Positions 10,040 to 20,846 of a DNA stretch of 64,000 nt are shown piece after piece. The number at the start of each line of letters is the position of its first letter. Positions within the stretch are counted from its first letter, which is position 1. Origin of the DNA: Alitta virens (taxonomy: Eukaryota > Annelida > Polychaeta > Phyllodocida > Nereididae); assembly GCA_932294295.1 (NCBI GenBank), contig OW028584.1:25715638-25779637 (forward strand), in the 5' to 3' direction. The translations under genes and the position numbers were made by a program. A model generated the notes under the pieces. That model made no database searches and was not told the DNA's origin. It worked only from the letters and a program-made list of their open reading frames with translations.

Positions 10040-11060
10040 TGATGGATCATATCTGAATCAACAAAATATAAGACAACTATAACATTGTGGTGCCACCTCA
10101 CAGCCCAGCGTGACCTAATATGTAAATATTTACCTCGTTTTCTCATCTAAACTAAATTAATACGTTTCTCTTATAGTATATAGGCTGGCTTATAGTATTA
10201 AAGGTCTAACAATGAAATAACAGAATAATTAGATGTTCATGTACTGAGTTAACGCAATTCTTGTTCTGACAAGCAGGCAATTCAGAAACGTCGCCTAAAA
10301 TTAAAAATATGAATCCATTTTCTTGCTTTTTTAAGAGGCGATTTCTGAAGTCTATACTCAGCCTATCGGCTACATAGTTTAACCAATCATTTTGTTTAAC
10401 TAGGTAAACTAGCAAAGAATGCCCATAATTAGGTCGCTGGGCTGTCAGGTGATGACACACAGGATAATAAACAACAGTTGAAGTTCATATCACATCGCCT
10501 GTTCATATCTGAAATAATAGAATATGATATTTCTATTAAAACATGGTGCCATTGCAGTTGCAAGAATATGATAAAACGATTAATTACATATTAATAGAAA
10601 CGGAATAACAAGAATATGAGACTATGATAACCATGCTGTTCTGAAATAAGGAAAACTAATTAATGGAATAAGTAGCATTATAAAGAGACTTTTCTTATAG
10701 GCTATAGGCTGGCTTGTAGTATTAAAGGTCTAACAATGAAATAACAGAATAATTAGATGTTCATGTACTGAGATAATGCAGGTGGTGGTGGTGGTGGTGG
10801 TGGATTGGGGGCTTTACATCCTGTATTTCTGCACCTGATGGGCTAATTAGGACAGATCGGGACCATGGCAATGAGACGAAGAATGAAACAGCCATCCAAC
10901 TTAGGCTCGACTGGGAATTGAACCCGGGACCCAGTGGTTGGAAGCCCAGCACACTACCGCTGAGTTAGGCCCCCACCTCTGACAAGCAGGCAAATTAGAA
11001 ACGTTGCCTAAACTTAAAAATATGAATCCATTTCTCTTGTTTCAGGGACTTCAGGATCGT
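10040..11060. repeat. Two-copy tandem block, one copy with a SINE inserted
   Basis: The block with GTATTAAAGGTCTAACAATG and ATTAGATGTTCATGTACTG at 10195-10245 recurs at 10718-10770. The following part (GACAAGCAGGCAA, TTAAAAATATGAATCCATTT) at 10267-10320 recurs at 10980-11033. The first copy is continuous; in the second a SINE-1 sits between the two halves. Confidence 0.85.
10781..10977 (-). mobile_element. SINE-1 copy, near full length
   Basis: Minus-strand element starting GGTGGGGGCCTAACTCAG, A-box TAACTCAGCGG, B-box GGTTCAATTCC, body with TAAGTTGGATGGCTGTTTC and a 3' tail of CCA repeats (seen here as GGT repeats at 10781-10802). Its boundaries are set independently by comparison with the SINE-free tandem copy at about 10255. 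About nine bases next to the insertion differ between the two copies. Confidence 0.92.
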
Positions 11061-11313
11061 CAGTTTCTGAAATATTTATAAGTAAGAAAACCGATTATTT
11101 ATGCATATTAAAATATTACCAACGAGATATAAAGATTTTTGGTATTACGATATCAATACAATTATGTGGTGGGCCAAATATTTTGTTCAGACAAAATGGG
11201 TGTAGAGCCCCTAGTTCCAAATTTACCACTAGAGGCTCTGACATCAGCGCTTATACCCTACTACTTCCCTTGACCCTTCCTTTCTTTCTATGTAATCCAA
11301 TCCCTTGTCACTG

Positions 11314-11316
<3 letters not shown>

Positions 11317-11348
<32 letters not shown>
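11317..11348. repeat. (AT)n microsatellite
   Basis: Uninterrupted TA dinucleotide run of about 30 bases. Confidence 0.95.
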
Positions 11349-11350
<2 letters not shown>

Positions 11351-12840
11351 GTAAAGCAGCATATGAATATTTCCATCAATAATCATGAATATGGTCAAAT
11401 ATTAATAGCCAATGTGTGTATTTATTTTGGTTTTACATGAAAACATTGCCATTTACAAACAAACTGTACATAGTGCATTTCGTTATTTTGTTTTCTGTGA
11501 ATTCATTGCTGTTTGAATTTACTGTTAGTTAAAAGTTATATATTGTTATATCCAGCTAGATATGACTCGGTTTGGCTAAATTGTGGCTAATTGCGGCTTC
11601 AATTAGTACTCACTGATTTTAGAGGCGAATTGCAGTTGACCATTCTAATTAACATCTTGTTTGTAAGAGTAAAATTTTAGTCATGCTTTATATACTTCAT
11701 GACATATCATTAAATGAGTGATACAATAAGTAACCAGAGTGATACAATAAGTAACCAGATAAGTAACTATAACCAATGCTCAAATAGCATAGTGCACATC
11801 ATAGTAAACACTATGTTAATCATACTTTGGATGGGTAACCTTTTCCCCTCCACTTTTCAGCCCCTGTAAGCAGCTACACAACAGCCCATAATGCTTTCTT
11901 ATGGGCTTTCTGAATATGGGCTTCTACAGCACCATGGCTAAACCAGTATTTCCTACCCTAGTCATGTGCACAAGTGTTAAGACCAGACACAAACAAATTG
12001 CTCCCGTATGAGCAGCTGGCAAATTGTATTAGGCTGCTGATTACATCGTTTCTTTTGTGTATGTTTGTACACATTATGACATTGATGTGTTGGAATGTTG
12101 TATTCACTGACAATACTTGCATTGTGTTATGTTGTATTGTGTTGCATTGTATTGTATTGTGGAGTATTGTATTCTAAAATGTGGTGTTTATAGAGTACTG
12201 CTGGGTAACGCCAATTCTTTTATACACATTTATAGTATATTTCATGTGTCACAATATCTCTTTGTATAATATTTTTAACGGGACCCACATGAAAAATATT
12301 TTGAACTAATTGTTTGCACTCTGTAAATATGTCTTTTAAAACATGGAGAGGTAAAGTAATATTTTTACTTCATTCTTCTCCAAGCTATAGCTGAGTTAGA
12401 ACAACCTGCTACTAATCAAACAATTTAGCTGTAGCTATCTACTGATTGATGAATCTGTAACTAATTTTTAAAGTCTTTCAATTCTGGGGTCTTGTCCTGA
12501 CTGGTTTTTCAATTGCTGAAGTTGAATTTATTTTTAGCATATTCAGTCGTGTATATTTATACATGACAAAAAAAAAAGGTAGACAGGAGCAAAGAATATA
12601 TTGTAAAAGAAATATGAATAAGAGTAGCAAATAAATAAGGAGTAAATAAAGAACAAATAATACAGGATGAAATAACATGAAGGAAATATAAGTAGAAAAT
12701 AGATGGTGTATATACAATGGTGAGAATGCAACATTGTTAACTAAGGTATATGTATCAATTGCAAGACAAGTCCCATGTAAGACGTAATAACAGTGATTCT
12801 CCTATATGGTTAGCTTCAGGTAGATCTTGAACGATAATAG
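11349..12840. other. Gene-poor AT-rich stretch with minor repeats
   Basis: Holds a 21-bp perfect tandem duplication (GAGTGATACAATAAGTAACCA at 11716-11757) and a TTGTATTG-type low-complexity run at about 12110-12175. Nothing else is recognised; open frames near 12.5-12.7 kb are hydrophobic translations of TA-rich DNA. Confidence 0.6.
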
Positions 12841-13141
12841 AGTCTTTTCACTGAGTTCAGCAAGACATAAGTCCTTCCTCTCCTCTTATTACTCATTTTG
12901 CTTTTCAGACATAGAAGATAATCATTGACTTATTCAATAAATAAGATTTTCTCCGAAAAAATAACAAAAATCAACTGATTGATAAGGTATCACATATACA
13001 TTAAAATGCACTAAAAATATTGCTGCTAGGATGCACTTTGCTTCAGCCAATCACAGCCAAGGGTGAGAACCTTTTCAGCCAATAGAATTGCAGTATTCTG
13101 TCATAGCCACCTAGAGAACCTTCTGTGAAAATCCACTATTG
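12841..13141 (+). repeat. Dispersed repeat R1, copy A
   Basis: About 300 bp starting AGTCTTTTCACTGAG and ending AAAATCCACTATTG that recurs in the same orientation at 54.27 kb. It carries ACTTTGCTTCAGCCAATCA and a second CAGCCAAT, two CCAAT-box-like sites. No inverted ends, tRNA head or coding frame was seen, so the class is unknown. Confidence 0.85.
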
Positions 13142-13825
13142 GAATTACACTCAACCATGTGACCTTTACTATAGGGATATAACCAACGAAAATGTTAGTT
13201 AACTTCCGACTATGAGGGATATAACTATTACATAGTACTGGACTACCACTACAACCTTTGAAGTGAAGACACGAAATATGTTTATTTCAATTCAATTCTT
13301 TCAATAATGCAATCAAATTAACCAAGTACCCGTCACAGCAAATCTCACATTCCCAGCATAACCTGTCAGTGCAAGCAAACAAAATCAAGCTCACAACATG
13401 CAAGAGTCAATACCAGCAAGCAAGCAGGCATGCAAGAGAGAACGAAAGCCTTCGTCCAATCTTAGGCTACACGTGTAATGTAGTGTTTTAAGAGACTCCT
13501 GTGCCTGTAATGAAATACCAGAGACCTAACTGGTCCATATTAATACCCTAAGGCTGAAGTATGAATATTTTATCCTCATGTGTCAGCCAAGGACCAAGGG
13601 GTACTGCAGGGTGCTCGAATACTAGCTTAATATAGCATTTCAACAACGTAGTGTTCAAGGGCACCAAACGTTGGGTAGAATATCCATTTTTGAACATAAA
13701 CAGACTGGTAAATAAGATTGGTATGAATGATTTGAAACAATAAAGTATAAAAACCATGCAGTGAAATTATAGGCAAAAGAGTTTCTTAAAAGGAGTCTTA
13801 AAGGACCGCATTAGAATAGTATATA

Positions 13826-13880
13826 ATAGAACAGAATAATCTTTATTTAAGTCGACAGAAGACAACAATAAAATTAGACT
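13826..13880 (-). mobile_element. LINE 3' tail fragment, 5'-truncated
   Basis: The minus strand reads TTGTTGTCTTCTGTCGACTT then AAATAAAGATTATTC, closely matching the 3' end of the LINE pseudogene at 61.5 kb (TTGTTGTCTGTCGAGTAG, AAATAAAGATTATTC). Extreme 5' truncation is usual for target-primed LINE insertions. Confidence 0.6.
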
Positions 13881-13959
13881 AATATTTCTTGTTAATAAGA
13901 CCACCAGAAAAAAAATGTCCCCTTTTTTAACCTAACTTTATTTTTGCCTCTAGATTTAC

Positions 13960-14040
13960 CTCGCTATTAAGACTACCTCACCATTAAGGCAGCTAATTCT
14001 TAAGGCGAGGTTTCACTTAATCACAGCCTTAAGGATTAGT
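13960..14040. mobile_element. MITE-1 fragment
   Basis: Contains ACCTCGCTATTAAGACTACC, ACCTCACCATTAAGGC and AAGGCGAGGTTTCACTT, the paired core motifs of the MITE-1 family, but lacks a complete left terminus. Confidence 0.6.
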
Positions 14041-14725
14041 TAGTCCTAATGATGGCCAATTCGTCAAATCTCGGTTTTAATCGTAGACAACAAATTACGT
14101 GTAATTATATGGTAAACAATTTAAACACATATAGAAAGAACTATGACGTGAGGATTCACTAAGCCAAGCAAAAAAAATTAAAAAAATTAAAAATTAAAAA
14201 ATAAATTTAATTTATTTTATTTACAAGGGAACAATAAAGAAAAAAATTAACAGAAATTAAGAATGTTGTTTCTAACATTTAAGTAATTTAGAGAATTCGT
14301 ATGAATTCCAACGAGAATTGCTTTAAAATTCGTGATCACATACAGTTGAGATAACATAGTTTTTTGTCTTCAACGTGGTCAGAAAAAAACACCAAGCAAA
14401 AAAAACATTTATCTTGTTATAAAGCTTTGCATGAATGTAGTCGGTTCAGTACATTTTACTTAAGATTTGGTCCAATCAGATCCTGTCCCATCTATTGATT
14501 TAACCTGTCCCTTTACCAGTCCTGCTCAGGTCATTCCAATCAAATATATCTGATTGAATTTCCTGTGAACTCCCTGCATCTTAGGCACTGTTTCCTTACA
14601 GTAGAATCTCCATATTCAGAAATCTATTTTGTATTAATGTTCATTTTCTCAATGCTAATGGTATGAAGCGTAATGATGAGATGGTAATGCACTTTTACTC
14701 GACGTTTAATAAATACCTACATTCT
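14041..14725. other. AT-rich stretch, nothing recognised
   Basis: A-rich runs near 14.16-14.25 kb; no gene or classified repeat seen. Confidence 0.4.
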
Positions 14726-14751
14726 TACTTGTTTACTTGCTTACTTGCTTG

Positions 14752-14800
<49 letters not shown>
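14726..14800 (+). repeat. (TTAC)n microsatellite
   Basis: TTAC array with two TTGC variants at its left side. Confidence 0.95.
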
Positions 14801-14801
<1 letters not shown>

Positions 14802-15069
14802 GAGCACATCATTTAACAGATGTATTCCATAGGCTTAATTCAGATTCAATTCAAATTTATTGACTATTTTCTTCAAATATAATAACAACTTTACATTATT
14901 GCTTAATTATAATACACTGTAGGTGGAAATTGGGTGTATATGCTTGATTCTACTATACTTGCATTAGCATAAACACTAAACTGGCATATGTTAATTTTAT
15001 TTTTTATTATAGTGACATGTTATTCAAGTAAAAGGCTCCACAAACTGGCCATTTCATGTATGAAAAATG

Positions 15070-15140
15070 TACAGCTCAGGATTTGAGCCCAGAGCCTTCA
15101 AAAGAGCCTTGGTCAGTGGACCATCCAGCTGCCTCAGGAC
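15070..15140 (-). mobile_element. tRNA-like SINE head, fragment
   Basis: On the minus strand CAGCTGGATGGTCCACTG resembles an A-box region and GGCTCAAATCC a B box, with CTCTTTTGAAGG between them as in the SINE-2 copy at 30.5 kb. No SINE-2 body follows, so this is a fragment or a separate decayed tRNA-like sequence. Confidence 0.4.
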
Positions 15141-15748
15141 AAATTAATTAGTTTAAAGTGCGTGGTAGCTTTGGTAGTCAGGTGACCTTATATTATGTCC
15201 TCCCCTTTCTGCCATAATCTTCCACTTGAATAACAAATCACATTATTGACAAGCCTGGTTTCTTGAAGCTATAGACAGCTGAGGTCAGAATCAATTGTAT
15301 TTCAATATGGCACAGAACCTCCCTTTTATGATATGATTTTGTTTTCAGCCCTGGTGATTTTTTTGTCAGACTATTGACAAATGTTGGTACCCACCTTAAG
15401 ATAACCTGTCTTCGATCTCTTTGCATAATACATGAGGTCATAAAAGAAAGTTACCAAGAATGGATAAGATCTTTTTATAACTTTTTAGGGAAGATCTTTT
15501 GATGTTTTTGTCAATGGTATCTTGGGAAAGAGTTGCATGACCAGTATAACCCCGTTTTAAGATCACCTCACAAAAAATAAAACCAGTTAAACTTAACTAT
15601 TGGCCTTATTTCAGGGGGAAGGGGGAACATGTTTTGCTCTCTTATTGTTACAATGTATATTATTGTGGAAATTGAGGATTCCCCAACCCACTTTTTCGCA
15701 GTAAACAAGGACCATGAACCAAATTATTGTGTGCGATTGTTGTTAATA

Positions 15749-15792
15749 TACAGTAAAATCAATGTTGGTCTTAATCGTGAGATTTTCCTGTA
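15749..15792. mobile_element. Minimal MITE-1-like inverted repeat, 44 bp
   Basis: TACAGTAAAATC at the left faces GATTTTCCTGTA at the right, with GGTCTTAATCGTGAG in the middle. It has MITE-1 ends and core with almost no interior. Confidence 0.5.
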
Positions 15793-16021
15793 TCAAAAAA
15801 AACATAAGTAGATAGCTGAGTATCTTTTCTTGTGTCAGCTTATACTGTGGAATCCTTTTCGAAAATAATCTTGATATTAAGGAAAGCATCTAGTTCGCCT
15901 GGTGGCAGACATGCTAGCTGCTGTATGCCAAAATGTCTGTATCCAACACCATATTTAAACTTATTGTATACAAGTACTCTTATTGTAAAAATGATTATGA
16001 TTATGGTTGGAATAAATGCAT

Positions 16022-16059
<38 letters not shown>

Positions 16060-17660
16060 AGCTGGCAAGGCTGTGGATCCTAATAGTGCAAGGAATAGGT
16101 TGGCAACCTCCCCACCCCGGACGTACACCCTGCACCACTCATCAAAAGATTTCTTCATTGGATCAAAAGAGCAATGAACTAAAAGACACTTAAACTTTTC
16201 ATATTTGGATATTTTCGATTTTGTTATTTCCGATTTTTTCTTTGTAAACTTAAAGAGTCGTACAGAAGTGTTTACGCTTTTAAACAACGACTTTAAATAA
16301 ACCTTTACATACACATACATACAACTCCTTTCAACCAGAATCACTATTGCGAAAACCATGCTACACACTTGGCCACAGATCTAGGAAACTCATCTCTCTG
16401 TGTGATATGTTTTCTTGGTTAATTTAGACCCTTCTCATTCTGGGCTGTTCTGTTCTGGAGCACCGTTGTAAAGCCCACTTCGTTGTTCATACCCTTTGTT
16501 GTATCTCAGTGGAGAGCCTCATTCAGCTGTCGTTGTCTGCATATCTATAGTCTATTCACACTAAAACCTACATCAGACTTTTAATTGGATTCTGGGACTA
16601 ATTCCCTTGTTCTATGTGCTGTGTCTGTTGCCTAAGAGCGTAACACATAGAGATATCTTAAGGCAATTGGGTCTAGTGTTTCTCAAGCAAATAGTTTCTA
16701 GTGATAGGTCCAAGAGTAGCTCCTTGTTTTACACCAAGCCACAAGGCAAAGCTGCTGCAGAGATATCATCTTGCAGCTCAAGTAGAAGGATGCAAAAGGC
16801 AGATGGAAAAGGAGTGACAGAGAATTGGCACTGAACACTAGATAGCAGCACAGTGTTACCCCACATAAAAGGTCACTTGTGAAGCACTGCAGTTCAATCT
16901 GGTGTAGCAAGACTACATTGATTAAAATGTGATTGGATGGGAAAGGGGTAAAAGGAAACAAGTCAATCACACAAGACACATTTCAAGATTGAAGGTCGAT
17001 GGATAAATAATTCACTTGGAAACTTGAACAGTAATGTAAATTCTGAGGTAATCACACAATATACAAGGTCACTGCGAAAGAAACCAGTTCACCACGTTAT
17101 GATCTTGGAATAAGTAATTCATAGGAACATCAACGTCTATTCTAAAATAAATCATATTTAGACATTATGAGATGATTTTATCGTTGAGAAGCAAGATTAT
17201 GCTCTACGTGATGTAATTGGCACAATGTTATTGGTTACATAGCAAATACATTTTGTTTCAGAAAACATGAGAAATCTAAATCACAGTAATGGAGTAAAAC
17301 CCGCACTGTCTGTTAATGCATTTGTATAGCACAATTTCTGCCTTTCTGCTTTTAAGTAAGCATGAATCACCGAGGCATTTTTGATGCAATGCAATCCAAA
17401 TTACTATATAAACCTCCAGTTCGTGATGGTGTGAAGTGTATAAATTGTTTGCCTTTGTCGACAGTGAGCATACACTGACCAACCCAACGCATTTTAGCCA
17501 GCCCCATATGCCAAATACATTCCGCCTGGTCAGTGCCTGGTCAGTGCTGCCAATAATCCTTTCACAGATGGCCAGCTTTGTTGACCACTGGCCTTTCAGT
17601 CTATTCAGTATAATATCATGCAAGTGCATTAACATCAAAAAACAGAATGAACAACGCAAT
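15793..17660. other. Mixed stretch with (CT)n and no supported gene
   Basis: A pure CT run lies at 16023-16055. A 127-codon frame on the minus strand at 17276-17659 has no recognisable motif and no splice or start context worth noting. The rest is unassigned. Confidence 0.5.
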
Positions 17661-17662
17661 TT

Positions 17663-17772
17663 GATAGATAGATGGATAGATAGATATATGGATAGATGGA
17701 TGGATAGATAGATAGATAGAGAGATAGATAGATGGATGGATAGATTGATAGATAGATTGATAGATAGATAGG

Positions 17773-17805
<33 letters not shown>

Positions 17806-17911
17806 GGATAGATAGATAGATAGATAGATCGATAGATAAATAGATAGATAGATAGATAGACAGATAGATAGATGGATAGATGGATAGATAGATAGATTAG
17901 ATAGATAGATT

Positions 17912-17946
<35 letters not shown>

Positions 17947-17959
17947 GGATAGATTGATA

Positions 17960-17990
<31 letters not shown>
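17663..17990 (+). repeat. (GATA)n then (GATT)n microsatellite
   Basis: Long imperfect GATA/GATG array ending in a GATT run (about 17955-17990). Reverse-strand frames of Tyr-Leu-Ser-Ile and Ile-Asn-Gln-Ser repeats are artefacts of it. Confidence 0.97.
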
Positions 17991-18142
17991 AGGACTGCAA
18001 TACTATCAACATAGGATGGTATGTATTCCATGGCAGAATAGCACATTAAGTATAGAAGGTGCTTCTGATCTTCTAGGAAATCACAACTGCTGCAAAAGTG
18101 ACACGGCAAAAGCAAATAAGGTAGTATTTGCCCCATACTTGC

Positions 18143-18433
18143 AATCATGTCATGAATCTATATTCAGCTAGAGCAGAAGACTGGCCGTAACGATTGGCTT
18201 GATGTATTCTGTCACAGAATAACCAAGATACTTTATTGAATTGCTCAAGTGGTCCACATGTTTCGCAGCATGAGACAGATCAGAGTCGGCCAGGGGCCAA
18301 TAGCAATTCAATCAGATATTCTCTGGTCTAAAACACTTGCGGGAAGAGAGACCAGGGACTGAACACTTTCATCTTGTTCAGTGTGACTGAAATCTAGATT
18401 CCCCGGAGACGTAAAATCAGATGTAAAACCAAC
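18143..18433 (+). repeat. Dispersed repeat R2, copy A
   Basis: About 290 bp, from GAATCTATATTCAGCTAGAG to GACGTAAAATCAGATG, that recurs in inverted orientation at 44.70-44.98 kb with high similarity. Contains GGTCCACATGTTTCGCAGCA and GAGACCAGGGACTGAACAC. No coding frame, tRNA head or inverted termini; class unknown. Confidence 0.88.
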
Positions 18434-19671
18434 AAGATATCATGCCAAGAGACAACTGTATTAAGCCACAAAGAGTGGTGGTAAAAACAGCAGATACGTT
18501 CAGTAAAATTAACTTTTCACATTAACATTACCACGTTTATATCAGTTGGAATATCAGAACTTTAATACAAATTAAAGATAAAAAGGCAAGTGTCAGTGAA
18601 AAATAATTCCTATATATTTTGGCAATGCTGCTAAAGTTTTGCCTTAATTTTAAGATTACTGTAATTACAATTTGACACAAGAATTCATTACTTTAATGCA
18701 ATACCAAAATCTTATAATTTATCGTTTCACAAGAATATTTTATTAAAAACTACGAAACTCAATATATTTATTGATATACACTTCAATTAATCACAGGGAA
18801 AATAGCACGCCATGAGGGTAAAAGAAAATTTCTGAAAGCCTGTAATGAAAAACTGCCATTACATTAGTATTTTTGCATCAATATATGAAATTGTTTTTGA
18901 GTTTTGAAACAACAGTGGCAAAGTTACATTACTCATTGAATTTAAAATACATTTCAGTAAAATATTTATATATATATATTTATTTAATACAAAACTGCAT
19001 ATGCTTGCTATTCTGATTGGAGCATATCCTTACAAAATTATGTGCCAAGGAACCATCAATACTCTTTTGAATTAAGAAAATAATTCACTATCAAAATGCA
19101 TATACATGTTTCAATAATACCCAACAGAACACAGAGCTGCATATGCCTGTTATTCCTATAGTAATACTACCACAATATCATCAATGCTGTCTGTAATTTA
19201 GCCTGAGCACTCTTGAAGGACGGCCTGCAGTGATAAGCAATAAGCAAAACATTTGCATTGCAAAACCTCTTCTCCTGTGATCTCTAGGAATATTTATCAC
19301 TAATGTACTACTCATACTTATCACCAGGAGCCTATCACTATAGAAACTGCAATGGCGTGAGCATTAATTGATTGATCAAATGCTCTGCAGATTCACTGCC
19401 TGTGTGGAGTGGGGTATGTGTAAGCTGAATTGCATGCTGGGAAGCACTATGGCAAAACGTAGAATGTTGGTTGTACACCACAGACATGTGTATGCAGTAG
19501 ACTTAAATATAGCAGCTACAGTGCACTACAGCACAATTGTGTAGAATTATATATTGGAATAGTCTAAAAACAGCAGGAATAAATGCAATTGATGTGGGAA
19601 ATATTCAATATATATATAGTAAGCCCAAATGATTATGCCCTCTTTACTCCTTACTATTCAAATGGAGGCCA
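18434..19671. other. AT-rich stretch, nothing recognised
   Basis: No gene, tRNA-like head or inverted repeat was identified. Confidence 0.4.
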
Positions 19672-19785
19672 ACTATCTATCTATCTATCTACCTACCTAT
19701 CTATCTATCTAATCTATCTAATCTATCTATCTATCTATCTATCTATTGATATATCGGTCTATCTACCTATCTACTAATCTATCTG

Positions 19786-19817
<32 letters not shown>

Positions 19818-19901
19818 ATCTATCTATCTGTCTATCTGTCTATCTGTCTATCTATCTATCTATCTATCTAATCTATCTAATATATCTATCGGTCTATCTA
19901 T

Positions 19902-19933
<32 letters not shown>

Positions 19934-19953
19934 TTATCTACCTATCTATCTCT
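19672..19953 (+). repeat. (ATCT)n microsatellite
   Basis: Long ATCT array with GTCT, CCTA and AATCT interruptions. It is followed directly by a MITE-1 fragment (about 19960-20018: TTAACTCTTGCACGG, GGTGGTCTCAATAGCAAGG). Confidence 0.97.
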
Positions 19954-20653
19954 CCATTAGGCCACTTCATCTAAGCCATTAACTCTTGCACGGAGGGTGG
20001 TCTCAATAGCAAGGTTCACTAAACCCATCTTCCTTCTTCCATCTAGAGTGTATATGATGCATGCGGCAAATAGATGCATGCAAAAAAGGAGAAGGAATAT
20101 CAGGCAATGTTCACAAGATGAATGCTGTACCACAAGGAGTGTCATTCTCTCCTCATATTTTGTCTGAATAATCAATAACAAGGTCTACACTGAGACTCCT
20201 GGCCTTACAAGGCAACAGCCAAAGATCCATGTTACTCTAGTGCAAGCAGCATACAGCAAGGCATAGAGTAAGGAAAGAGATTTGCACAAGATTCTACAGA
20301 TAAATGCCACCAAATGCTGCCAAATAGGTTTGGATTATCCGTTCATCCAGCAGCAGAGCTACAGGGAATTGGCATGAGAAATCGTGATGCAGGGGATCTG
20401 TCATGTTGTCTTGATCGTTGTACAAACAGATTATGATGTCAGATAATACAAGGGATTGTACATTACAAAAGTCAGATGTTGCTTTAACAGTTCAATGCAG
20501 CTCATTTTATTAACTAGATTTGAACATGAAACCTCATCATTAAGACCGAACTTTTATTTCCAAAATGCAGAGTTCTAATAGTGAGGTGATTTTAACTATG
20601 ATGGAAATATATCATCAGTTGTTAAGTTATCATAACAATGAGGTGTAAAAATT

Positions 20654-20846
20654 AATCAATCAATCAATCTATCAATTTATTAATCTATCTATCTATCTAT
20701 CAATTATCTATCTATCTATTATCTTTCTATCTAACTATCTATATATCTATGTAACTGTCTATCTATCTATCTATCTATTTATCTATCTAACTATCTATCT
20801 ATCTATCTATCTATCAATCTATCTATCTATCTATCTATCTATCTAG
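20654..20846 (+). repeat. (AATC)n then (ATCT)n microsatellite
   Basis: Short AATC run followed by an imperfect ATCT array. It is preceded at 20530-20645 by MITE-1 motifs (CCTCATCATTAAGACC and TAATAGTGAGGTGATTTTAA). Confidence 0.95.

Larger units (their letters stand above)
9400..11090 (-). repeat. Intronic tandem array of decayed exon-start copies
   Basis: Sequence resembling the channel acceptor and first 20-60 bases of the exon recurs in the intron, read on the minus strand, at about 9464, 9611, 9829, 10046 and 10505, with weaker copies near 10341, 10641 and 11072. Three have spacing near 217 bp (9611, 9829, 10046). The best are 9464 (TGCTTCTATTCGAATACTCT versus exon GGCTTCTATTGGAATCCTTT) and 9829 (CAGATATAGACATCATAA versus CAGATATGGACGGTCATA). 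None is open through S1 in a way that could replace the exon. Partial tandem duplication of the intron/exon junction followed by decay is the simplest reading. Confidence 0.6.

Noticed and set aside
17276..17659. 127-codon minus-strand frame outside simple repeats
   Set aside because: No recognisable domain, start context or splice signals. In two strands of a 64-kb AT-rich window a few frames of this length are expected by chance.
17635..18012. 125-codon minus-strand frame of Tyr-Leu-Ser-Ile repeats (similar ones at 0.86-1.18, 19.6 and 31.2-31.6 kb)
   Set aside because: It is the reverse reading of a GATA tetranucleotide array, which stays open because its 12-base translation cycle lacks stops.
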